DNA of 7,758 bases from an uncultured Clostridia bacterium. GTDB taxonomy: Bacteria; Bacillota; Clostridia; Christensenellales; Borkfalkiaceae. The stretch lies in contig CAMPBJ010000038.1 of the NCBI GenBank assembly GCA_946637575.1, forward strand, positions 1 through 7,758. The letters run 5' to 3'. The translations under genes were made by a program, and so were the position numbers. How positions within the stretch are numbered: the stretch's first letter is position 1; each line of letters begins with the position of its first letter. Positions 1 to 5,779 of the stretch are shown here, piece by piece. Under the pieces are notes generated by a model. It had not been told where the DNA came from. It was given only the letters and a program-made list of their open reading frames with translations, and did not search any database.

Positions 1-710
1 CCGTTGGCAGCGGAAAAGGCGGAGTCGGGAAGCCGTTTATAACTTCCGCGCTCGCCGTAGAAACACGAAGGCTCGGCTATAAGACCGCGATACTCGACGC
101 GGATATAACCGGACCGTCTATCCCGAAACTTTTCGGAGTAAAGGGGAAGGCAATCTCTCCCGACGGGAAGTATCTTCTTCCGCTTTCTACGACGACGGGG
201 ATACGCACTATGAGTATCAACTATCTTTTAGAGTCGGACGACGATCCGGTTATCTGGCGCGGTCCCGTAATATCCGGAACGGTAAAGCAATTCTGGTCGG
301 ACGTTATATGGGACGACGTGGACTATATGTTCGTGGATATGCCTCCGGGAACGGGCGACGTTCCGCTTACCGTTTTTCAGAGCATTAAAATAGACGGCAT
401 AATCGTCGTAACTTCTCCGCAGGAGTTAGTGTCGCTTATCGTCGCGAAAGCGGTAAAAATGGCGAAGATGATGAACGTAAAAGTCTTAGGAATAGTTGAG
501 AATATGTCTTATTTTATCTGTCCTTCGTGTAACGAAAAGCACGAGATATTCGGGAAAAGCAACGTTTTGGAGACCGCGAAGAAATTCGGGATCGAAAAGG
601 TGGTTAAAGTGCCGATAAATCCGAACGTTGCGCGCCTTTCGGACGAAGGGAAGATAGAACTTATCGAAGGAAAGTTTTTAGAAGAACTTGAGGATTTAAT
701 CAAGGAGTAA
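1..710 (+). CDS. mrp: Mrp/NBP35-family iron-sulfur carrier P-loop ATPase (5' end missing)
   Basis: This is a cytosolic MinD/ParA-superfamily ATPase of the Mrp/NBP35 group, thought to bind and transfer Fe-S clusters to apoproteins. The reading frame is open from the first base of the window (codons in phase with position 3), so the true start lies upstream. About 235 residues remain, against roughly 270-280 in clostridial homologues. Visible motifs are the deviant Walker A SGKGGVGK (9-32), the switch motif DADITGPSIPKLFG, the DMPPGTGD motif (from 336), and ENMSYF followed by a CPSC pair (cysteine codons 519 and 528), the expected cluster-binding cysteines. The residue after the Walker A lysine is proline (codon 33-35) where Ser/Thr is normal; this is the only odd point and may be real or a base error. 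The stop lies one base before the polymerase start, so the two genes are probably co-transcribed. The family call is secure; its target proteins cannot be read from sequence. Confidence 0.93.
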   Translation, partial: VGSGKGGVGKPFITSALAVETRRLGYKTAILDADITGPSIPKLFGVKGKAISPDGKYLLPLSTTTGIRTMSINYLLESDDDPVIWRGPVISGTVKQFWSDVIWDDVDYMFVDMPPGTGDVPLTVFQSIKIDGIIVVTSPQELVSLIVAKAVKMAKMMNVKVLGIVENMSYFICPSCNEKHEIFGKSNVLETAKKFGIEKVVKVPINPNVARLSDEGKIELIEGKFLEELEDLIKE

Positions 711-711
711 A

Positions 712-1983
712 ATGGGCGAAAAAAGGTACGTCTGCATCGACTTGAAGAGTTTCTTCGCGTCGTGCGAGTGCGCGGAAAGGGGGCTCGATCCCTTTAAGGT
801 AAATCTGGTCGTAGCCGATCCGGACAGATCGGTCAATACCGTTTGCCTTGCGATAACTCCCGCGATGAAGGAACTCGGCATAAGGAACAGGTGCAGGATA
901 CGCGAGATCCCCAAAAACGTGGAGTATATCGTGGCAAAGCCGCGTATGCGCCTTTACATGAGAAAGTCAGCCGAAATATACTCCGTGTACCTTAACTATA
1001 TTAGCCCCGACGATATACACGTTTACTCCGTGGACGAGTGCTTTATCGACGTTACGGACTACATGAAACTTTACGGCAAGACCGAGTTCGAACTTGCGAA
1101 GTTTTTGACCGAAGAAGTTTACAAAAAGACCAAGATACGCGCGACCGTGGGGATAGGGACGAACCTTTTTTTAGCCAAAGTCGCGCTCGACGTTACCGCC
1201 AAAAAATCCCCCGATTTTATGGGTTTCCTGGACGAAGAGAAGTTTAAAAAAGAAATGTGGCATCACACCCCCATAACGGACGTATGGAACGTGGGGATAG
1301 GAACTGCGAAAAGGCTTGCAAAGTACGGCGTACACGACCTGTACGGCGTCGCGCACTTCGACGAAGGGATACTGTATAAAGAGTTCGGGGTAAACGCGGA
1401 ACTTCTTATCGACCACGCGTGGGGGAAAGAGCCTTGCACGATCGCCGACATTAAAAAGTACAGGACGAGATCCGCGTCGCTTTCAGTTTCGCAGATACTG
1501 TTCCGCGACTATAAAAGGGATAACGCTTTTACCGTGCTCAAAGAGATGCTGGACGGACTGGTGCTGGAACTTATCGACAAAGAATTAGTTGCGGGCGGGG
1601 TTTCGCTTTACGTCGGGTACTCCCGCGACGAAGAAGGGAGCGCCGGCGGAACGATGAAACTTCCGGGATACACGGACTCTTACAGGAAACTTCTTGAAGT
1701 CTTTAAGAAAATGTACTATGAAAGGACGGCGGATAAGCCGATAAGACGGCTTGGTTTGGGGCTTACCGATTTAGAGGATAACTCGTTTCGAACTGTGGAC
1801 TTTTTTACCGACGAAAAGACGGAGGGAAAGGAACGCGATATTTCCGAAACGGTGATAGGAATAAAGAAAAAATTCGGTAAAAACGCTATCGTAAAGGGTA
1901 CGAGTTTTGAGGAAGGTGCGACGGGGATCGAGCGCAACAAAATGGTAGGAGGGCATAACGGTGGGGAAGATTCCGACTGGTAA
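712..1983 (+). CDS. Y-family translesion DNA polymerase, UvrX/YqjW (UmuC-like) type
   Basis: This is an error-prone DNA polymerase that copies past damaged template bases. The 423-residue protein has the complete Y-family layout. The N-terminal palm carries CIDLKSFFASCE, with metal ligand D10 and F15 at the position of the DinB steric-gate phenylalanine. YSVDECFIDV follows, with catalytic D108 and E109, then RATVGIGTNLFLAKVA (about 143-158) and a helix-hairpin-helix-like segment VWNVGIGTAKRLAKYG (about 191-206). The little-finger region runs from about 250. The tail IERNKMVGGHNGG resembles the end of Firmicutes UvrX/YqjW proteins. The ATG has an AGGAG at 703-707, inside the end of mrp, and the conserved domain starts a few residues in, which fixes this start. 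The gene overlaps a YolD-like gene downstream, the usual partner of this polymerase type. No LexA-like GAAC-N4-GTTC palindrome is seen just upstream. DinB/Pol IV is the alternative, but the partner and C-terminus favour UvrX. Confidence 0.93.
   Translation: MGEKRYVCIDLKSFFASCECAERGLDPFKVNLVVADPDRSVNTVCLAITPAMKELGIRNRCRIREIPKNVEYIVAKPRMRLYMRKSAEIYSVYLNYISPDDIHVYSVDECFIDVTDYMKLYGKTEFELAKFLTEEVYKKTKIRATVGIGTNLFLAKVALDVTAKKSPDFMGFLDEEKFKKEMWHHTPITDVWNVGIGTAKRLAKYGVHDLYGVAHFDEGILYKEFGVNAELLIDHAWGKEPCTIADIKKYRTRSASLSVSQILFRDYKRDNAFTVLKEMLDGLVLELIDKELVAGGVSLYVGYSRDEEGSAGGTMKLPGYTDSYRKLLEVFKKMYYERTADKPIRRLGLGLTDLEDNSFRTVDFFTDEKTEGKERDISETVIGIKKKFGKNAIVKGTSFEEGATGIERNKMVGGHNGGEDSDW
1947..1953 (+). promoter_or_regulatory. 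Ribosome binding site fixing a GTG start for the YolD-like gene
   Basis: AGGAGGG lies inside the last codons of the polymerase gene, 7 nt before the GTG at 1961. The in-frame ATG at 1985 is 31 nt away and has no Shine-Dalgarno sequence of its own at a sensible distance, so GTG is preferred. Confidence 0.8.
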
Positions 1984-2311
1984 AATGCCGATAGAAGAAC
2001 GCGCGAAACAGTTTATGCCTTTTGCCGCCCTTCGGGGGTTCGGGAAGGTCATTAAAAAAGAAGAGAAGATAAAGACCGAAAAGCCGCAACTTTCAGACGA
2101 AGAGATCGAAGAACTTAACGCGGTCGCGAGCGTGTTAAAGAAAGGCGACCTTGTAAAAATAAAATATTACGACGGCGAGTTTATAAGAGAGAGCGTAGGG
2201 GCTGTTACGGAGTATAACCCGACGATGCGGTATTTAAAGGTAATTAAAACGGCGATAAGTTTTTCAGACGTTTTAAAAATCGAGTTTTTTCAGGAAAAAG
2301 AAGAAAAATAA
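1961..2311 (+). CDS. YolD-like family protein, partner of the Y-family polymerase
   Basis: This small 116-residue protein is of the YolD-like family, which in Firmicutes is commonly encoded next to UvrX/YqjW-type translesion polymerases. Its biochemical role is not established; modulating or accompanying the polymerase is an inference from gene pairing. The N-terminal block contains RAKQFMPFAALRGF (residues 14-27), the hallmark of the family. A charged helical stretch follows (about 28-62), then a beta-rich C-terminal segment (about 65-108) with the DGEFIRESVGAVTEYN pattern. The GTG start is chosen for its strong AGGAGGG site. The gene overlaps the polymerase end by 23 bp in another frame, indicating translational coupling. 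No signal peptide or membrane segment is present. The end is lysine/glutamate-rich. No convincing intrinsic terminator follows; the next gene has its own promoter. Confidence 0.85.
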   Translation: MGKIPTGKMPIEERAKQFMPFAALRGFGKVIKKEEKIKTEKPQLSDEEIEELNAVASVLKKGDLVKIKYYDGEFIRESVGAVTEYNPTMRYLKVIKTAISFSDVLKIEFFQEKEEK

Positions 2312-2341
2312 AAAAACATGTAAAAAGTTTAAGGTTTCCGC

Positions 2342-2370
2342 TTGTTATTTTTTTTGTTCCGTAGTAGAAT
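2342..2370 (+). promoter_or_regulatory. Sigma-A-like promoter for the ROK/SIS operon
   Basis: TTGTTA (2342-2347) and TAGAAT (2365-2370) are separated by 17 bp. A perfect TATAAT directly follows (2370-2375) but would be 22 bp from that -35, so the exact -10 is uncertain. The start of transcription would be near 2377-2382, giving a leader of about 25-30 nt. The leader carries a GGAGA ribosome binding site at 2396-2400, 7 nt before the ATG at 2408. No riboswitch-sized leader is present. Confidence 0.6.
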
Positions 2371-2407
2371 ATAATCGGAGAATTTGGGGGCTTACGGAGA
2401 ATAAAAA

Positions 2408-3769
2408 ATGAAGTTTATACCTACGCTTGACAAAAAGTTTACGCCGATGAGCGTCGTTTTAAGGGATTTTAAAAACGAAGTCGCAAAGTCGGAGAACAAA
2501 ACGCTTAAAATATGCGTCGAAAGGAACGACGGATATAACTATATCTACGAATTGAAGATTTTTGCCGACGAGAGCAAAAACGAACAAAACTACTTCGTCG
2601 CCGAGAGGATCATAAAGTCTATCCTTTGGGTTACGGGCGGATACAAGATCTATATATCCGGCGACGAGTATATTTACGAGAGAATAAAGGCCGACTATAC
2701 CGAAAAGGGCGCGAGAGCGTTCGACGTCGACTTTATGCAGACGGTTTACGAAAAGCCGTTCGAAGTAATAAGGGCGGAGGGAGACGCTTTCCCGAAGCTG
2801 TCTTTGTGTTCGGTAAAGATCGGCGGACATCTCGACGGTTGCAGGATCGGTTTCGACGCCGGCGGAAGTGACAGAAAGGTTTCCGCCGTAATCGACGGCA
2901 AGGTCGTGTACAGCGAAGAAATCGTTTGGTTTCCGAAGATAAACTCTGATTATCACTATCACTACGACGGAATACTTACCGCGATGAAGACCGCGGCGAG
3001 CAAGATGCCGAGGGTGGACGCTATCGGCGTTTCGTCCGCGGGCGTTTATATCAACAATAAGATCATGGTCGCGTCGCTTTTCTTAAAAGTTCCGAAAGAG
3101 GACTATAAAGCGCACGTTCAGACGATGTATCTTGACGTAGCAAAAGAGATCGGCGCGCCTATCGAAGTCGCAAACGACGGAGACGTTACCGCGCTTGCCG
3201 GCGCTATTGACTTAAACGACAACTGCGTTTTAGGCATCGCGATGGGAACGAGCGAGGCAGGCGGATATATCAACGACAAGGGACTGTTAAACGGCTGGCT
3301 CTCCGAACTTGCGTTCGTCCCCGTGGACTTTGAAAAAAGCGCGATGGTGGACGAGTGGAGCGGGGATTACGGTTGCGGAGTAAAATACTTCTCGCAGGAT
3401 TCCGTGATAAAACTTGCCGAAAACGGCGGATATAAGTTTAAGGAAGGTTTGTCGCCCGCCGAGAAACTTAAAGAGATACAGGGGCTTATGGAAAAGGGCG
3501 ACGATCTTGCAAAGGAGATATACAAGTCCATAGGTATTTACTTAGGCTACGCTATACCTTACTATTCCGAATTCTATAAAATCAAACACTTATTGCTTCT
3601 CGGAAGGGTAACGAGCGGTGAGGGCGGCGCGTTGATCGTCGAAAACGCCAAAAAGGTATTAGAGGCAGAGTTCCCCGAATTTGCGGACGTTGACATTACG
3701 ATGCCAGACGAGTCGAATAAGAGAGTAGGGCAGAGCATTGCTGCGGCGTCTTTACCTGAAACGAAGTAA
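2408..3769 (+). CDS. ROK-superfamily sugar-kinase-like protein with N-terminal extension
   Basis: This 453-residue soluble protein has a C-terminal ROK-like actin/hexokinase-fold domain from about residue 145. The phosphate-1 loop is GFDAGGSDRKVSAVIDGKVV (148-167). The catalytic-aspartate region is VANDGDVTALAGA (254-266, D257 the likely base). The phosphate-2 loop is LGIAMGTSEAGGYI (275-288), and a late LLLLGRVTSGEGG segment (395-407) matches the adenosine side. The family's GELGH motif appears as SELAFVP (299-305), with Phe where the zinc-binding His should be. The following cysteine cluster is reduced to GDYGCG with a single Cys (C323), so the usual HC3 zinc site is absent. Residues 1-140 form an extra mixed alpha/beta region (with a FVAERIIKSILWVTGG stretch) not seen in ordinary glucokinases. 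From memory this resembles a conserved uncharacterised clostridial ROK subfamily. Sugar kinase activity is plausible but unproven, and the substrate is unknown. It is followed 40 nt later by an SIS sugar-phosphate enzyme. Confidence 0.75.
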   Translation: MKFIPTLDKKFTPMSVVLRDFKNEVAKSENKTLKICVERNDGYNYIYELKIFADESKNEQNYFVAERIIKSILWVTGGYKIYISGDEYIYERIKADYTEKGARAFDVDFMQTVYEKPFEVIRAEGDAFPKLSLCSVKIGGHLDGCRIGFDAGGSDRKVSAVIDGKVVYSEEIVWFPKINSDYHYHYDGILTAMKTAASKMPRVDAIGVSSAGVYINNKIMVASLFLKVPKEDYKAHVQTMYLDVAKEIGAPIEVANDGDVTALAGAIDLNDNCVLGIAMGTSEAGGYINDKGLLNGWLSELAFVPVDFEKSAMVDEWSGDYGCGVKYFSQDSVIKLAENGGYKFKEGLSPAEKLKEIQGLMEKGDDLAKEIYKSIGIYLGYAIPYYSEFYKIKHLLLLGRVTSGEGGALIVENAKKVLEAEFPEFADVDITMPDESNKRVGQSIAAASLPETK

Positions 3770-3793
3770 GAAAAAAAAGAAGATAGAATATAT

Positions 3794-3798
3794 AGGAG
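3794..3798 (+). promoter_or_regulatory. Ribosome binding site for the SIS-domain gene
   Basis: AGGAG is followed after 11 nt by ATG at 3810. This fixes the start there. An in-frame TTG at 3738, 24 codons upstream inside the ROK gene, would add a lysine-rich tail unlike the family and has no comparable site. Confidence 0.7.
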
Positions 3799-3809
3799 AA
3801 AACAGTATT

Positions 3810-4892
3810 ATGAATTACAAAGACACATTGATGTGGAAAGAAATCAGCGAAACTCCGGCGATATTCGGAAGAATATTCGACGCTAACAAGGACGTTATGG
3901 CAAGCCTTGTTTCCGCGATAAAAGGCGGCAAGGCGACGAACTTCGTTGCTGCGGCAAGGGGCACGAGCGACCACGCTCTTATCTTTTTTAAGTACGCTTT
4001 GGAAGTCAACTCCAACTACACCTGCGGACTTTCCGCACCCAGCGTCATCACGCTTTACAAAGGTAAAATAAACTATGCAAACAGCATCGTTATCGGGTGC
4101 AGTCAGAGCGGCAAGGCGGCGGACGTTTTGGAAGTCTTAAAGAAAGGTAACGAACAGGGCGCGATCACTATCGCCGTAACCAACGACGTAGAAAGCCCCA
4201 TGGCAAAGGAAGCGAAGTTCCACCTTTTCTGCGACGCCGGACTTGAAAGTTCCGTCGCGGCGACGAAGACGTTCAGCGCGCAGCTTTATCTTCTCTTGTG
4301 GCTTGCGTCCGAACTTTCCGAAAAGAAAGACTATATCTTTAACTTGAAGAACTTAAAGCCGGAGATCGAGGCTGTGATCCCGCAGATAGACGAACTTACC
4401 ACGAAGTATGCGGAAAAGTTCAAGGAAATGAAGAGCGGATTCGTTCTTTCCCGCGGTCTTACTTACGCTATCGCGTTAGAGGCGACCTTAAAGTTACAGG
4501 AGACGAGTTATATCCAGATGAAAGGCTACGCAGGGAGCGACTTCTATCACGGACCTATGGCTATGGTAAACGCGGAAACCCCGGTAATTATCTACTGCGC
4601 TAAAAACGACGGCGACGACGAAATGCAGGCGCTCGTCCGCGCGGATCAGATAAAACTTATAGAAAAGATGCTCTCTCTCGGCGCACCGGTACTTTTAGTT
4701 ACGAACGACTTTATCCTGACCAACAAGTTCAAGAAGGTAAACGAAGCGTTCTTAAACTTCAACCTTCCCGAAGAGTTCGCGATGTTCGCGTTCGCACTCT
4801 TCGCGCAGATGTTCGCTTGCAAAGTATCTTGCGGTATCGGAAACAACCCCGACGCCCCGAGAGCGCTCAACAAGATCACTATCACGAAGTAA
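3810..4892 (+). CDS. Double-SIS-domain sugar-phosphate isomerase/deaminase (AgaS / NagB-II / GlmS-isomerase type)
   Basis: This cytosolic 360-residue enzyme has two SIS domains and no glutaminase domain, so it resembles the isomerase half of GlmS and the stand-alone NagB-II/AgaS/GlmD deaminases acting on amino-sugar phosphates. SIS-1 spans about residues 35-165: AARGTSDHA (48-56), sugar-phosphate-binding SQSGKAADV (98-106), and ESSVAATKTFSAQL (146-159). SIS-2 begins around LSRGLTYAIALEATLKLQE (213-231). It includes E231, and H247 in GSDFYHGPMAM, matching the GlmS catalytic Glu and His. The end NPDAPRALNKITIT (346-359) carries the conserved C-terminal lysine (K355). The short form and NPDAP ending favour a deaminase or keto-sugar isomerase such as glucosamine-6-phosphate deaminase, but the substrate is inferred. 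It follows the ROK-like gene by 40 nt with no promoter between them and ends at a strong terminator, so it is the last gene of a two-gene operon. Confidence 0.88.
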   Translation: MNYKDTLMWKEISETPAIFGRIFDANKDVMASLVSAIKGGKATNFVAAARGTSDHALIFFKYALEVNSNYTCGLSAPSVITLYKGKINYANSIVIGCSQSGKAADVLEVLKKGNEQGAITIAVTNDVESPMAKEAKFHLFCDAGLESSVAATKTFSAQLYLLLWLASELSEKKDYIFNLKNLKPEIEAVIPQIDELTTKYAEKFKEMKSGFVLSRGLTYAIALEATLKLQETSYIQMKGYAGSDFYHGPMAMVNAETPVIIYCAKNDGDDEMQALVRADQIKLIEKMLSLGAPVLLVTNDFILTNKFKKVNEAFLNFNLPEEFAMFAFALFAQMFACKVSCGIGNNPDAPRALNKITITK

Positions 4893-4904
4893 TAAAAAAA
4901 CGAT

Positions 4905-4936
4905 AAAAAACAGCCCGCAAGGGCTGTTTTTATTTG
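4905..4936 (+). terminator. Intrinsic terminator of the ROK/SIS operon
   Basis: The stem CAGCCC (4911-4916) pairs with GGGCTG (4921-4926) around a GCAA tetraloop. Flanking A and T runs extend the stem, and a TTTTTATTT tail follows. It sits 12 nt after the SIS gene stop. The upstream A-run also gives a U-rich tail on the minus strand, so it could work in both directions. Confidence 0.9.
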
Positions 4937-4959
4937 CAAAAAAGGGAATAGGAAAATAA

Positions 4960-4989
4960 AAAACCCGACGGTACAAACCGTCGGGTTTT
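4960..4989 (-). terminator. Intrinsic terminator of rpmB
   Basis: The stem CCCGACGGT (4964-4972) pairs perfectly with ACCGTCGGG (4977-4985) around a four-base loop. Read on the minus strand, a run of six T follows. It lies just after the rpmB stop. The + side also has TTTT, so it may act as a second stop for the converging operon. Confidence 0.88.
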
Positions 4990-5005
4990 GCTTTTTACGT
5001 TTTTA

Positions 5006-5197
5006 TTACGCTCTTTCTACTTTGCCCGCTTTTAAGCATCTGGCGCAAACGTATTCTTTGGAAACGGTGCCGTCCGCGTGCTTAACGCTGACCTTTTGAA
5101 GATTTGCTTCATAGGAAATAGGGGTCTTGCGGTTGGAGTGGCTGACCAAGTTGCCGGAAAGTTTACCTTTACCGCAAACGCTACAAACTCTGCTCAT
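5006..5197 (-). CDS. rpmB: 50S ribosomal protein L28, four-cysteine zinc type
   Basis: This structural protein of the large ribosomal subunit is 63 residues long, normal for bacterial L28. The core YEANLQKVSVKHADGTV and the ending LKAGKVERA are typical of Firmicutes L28. Cysteines 5 and 8 (VCSVCGK) and 51 and 54 (YVCARCLK) form the two CxxC halves of a zinc ribbon, so this is the zinc-binding form; the B. subtilis type lacks these cysteines. The ATG is preceded by GGAGG 8 nt upstream on the minus strand. The gene is monocistronic, with its own promoter (5243-5271) and terminator. It is transcribed away from yloU/fakA, a divergent arrangement conserved in many Firmicutes. Confidence 0.97.
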   Translation of the reverse strand: MSRVCSVCGKGKLSGNLVSHSNRKTPISYEANLQKVSVKHADGTVSKEYVCARCLKAGKVERA

Positions 5198-5242
5198 ATT
5201 TTTATCCTCCGATTTGGAATTCTTTTTTTATTTGCATTGACT

Positions 5243-5271
5243 ACTTTACCATATTCCTTTGAAAAATGCAA
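5243..5271 (-). promoter_or_regulatory. rpmB promoter with extended -10
   Basis: On the minus strand TTGCAT (5266-5271) is followed after 17 bp by TAAAGT (5243-5248). A TGG directly before the -10 gives the TGn extension. The predicted transcript would start near 5236 with a leader of about 40 nt. Confidence 0.65.
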
Positions 5272-5341
5272 CTTATTTACGGTATATTTTAATTTTTTTT
5301 ATACTGAAAGGGGTGTACTTTTTATTTTTATCTTAAAATCC

Positions 5342-5370
5342 TTGCAAAATCCGTGTAAATATTGTAAAAT
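5342..5370 (+). promoter_or_regulatory. Promoter of the yloU-fakA operon
   Basis: TTGCAA (5342-5347) and TAAAAT (5365-5370) have 17-bp spacing and lie about 28 bp before the yloU start, giving a short leader of about 20 nt. A weaker candidate lies upstream: TTTACG (5276-5281), an 18-bp spacer and TATACT (5300-5305). Confidence 0.7.
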
Positions 5371-5387
5371 ATATCTTGATCTAAAAT

Positions 5388-5394
5388 AGAGGTG
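5388..5394 (+). promoter_or_regulatory. Ribosome binding site supporting the yloU ATG
   Basis: AGAGGTG (5388-5394) precedes the ATG at 5398, with AGAGG ending 5 nt before it. The in-frame GTG at 5392 overlaps this element and is therefore an unlikely start. Confidence 0.6.
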
Positions 5395-5397
5395 TAT

Positions 5398-5748
5398 ATG
5401 TCGGTCAAAACGAGCAACATTTACGGCAGAATAACGATTTCCGAAAGGACCATCGAAAAGTTCATCGCGCACACCGCGATCGATTGCTACGGAATAGTAG
5501 AATTTGTTCCGCACAACTTTTTCGACGGGATTCTTTGCTCTATTGCGCCGAACACCTTTACGAAAGGAATCAAGGTCAACTGCAACGGAGACAGAATATT
5601 TATCAATATCTATACTATTGTAAAATACGGTGTTTCGATTAAAGCCGTGGTCGAGTCCTTAAAAGAATTCGTCCGCTACAGAGTCGAGCGTTTCTCCGGA
5701 ATGGTTGTTGACACCGTCAACGTTTCCGTTATGGGCGTTGAACAATAA
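5398..5748 (+). CDS. yloU: Asp23/Gls24-family protein (YloU-like)
   Basis: This small cytosolic protein of 116 residues belongs to the Asp23/Gls24 alkaline-shock/envelope-stress family. Its molecular function is not settled; in many Firmicutes it is encoded directly before fakA. The sequence opens with a beta segment (SNIYGRITISERTIEKFI). It continues with the family's AIDCYGIVEFV block (about 28-38), a middle strand INIYTIVKYGVSI (about 69-81), an amphipathic helix, and the ending VVDTVNVSVMGVE, which matches YloU proteins. No membrane segment or signal peptide is seen. The ATG is preferred over a GTG two codons earlier. Its own promoter lies at 5342-5370. The fakA start follows 31 nt after the stop with no terminator between them, so the two form an operon. 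Confidence 0.9.
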   Translation: MSVKTSNIYGRITISERTIEKFIAHTAIDCYGIVEFVPHNFFDGILCSIAPNTFTKGIKVNCNGDRIFINIYTIVKYGVSIKAVVESLKEFVRYRVERFSGMVVDTVNVSVMGVEQ

Positions 5749-5779
5749 TAATCCCGCTTTTTTCTCTTAGGAGTTATAT

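Noticed and set aside
616..640. Possible LexA/SOS box before the polymerase
   Set aside because: A GAAC occurs, but no GTTC half-site lies at the right spacing, so the palindrome is not present.
2312..2360. Possible terminator after the YolD-like gene
   Set aside because: There is a T-run (2348-2355), but I found no GC-containing inverted repeat before it; only weak A/T pairing.
2376..2407. Riboswitch or structured leader in front of the ROK/SIS operon
   Set aside because: The leader is only about 25-30 nt, too short for any known aptamer, and shows no stem.
2459..2962. A 167-codon open frame on the minus strand inside the ROK gene
   Set aside because: It is entirely antisense to a gene with clear ROK motifs, resembles no known protein, and has no ribosome binding site that I can see. 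The local codon use tends to leave antisense frames open.
3738..3809. Upstream TTG start extending the SIS protein by 24 residues
   Set aside because: The extension overlaps the end of the ROK gene and is a lysine-rich stretch. The ATG at 3810 has a proper AGGAG and begins at the usual family N-terminus.
5281..5341. Small gene or RNA in the AT-rich spacer between rpmB and yloU
   Set aside because: No frame with a ribosome binding site, no stable hairpin and no terminator; only promoter elements are supported.
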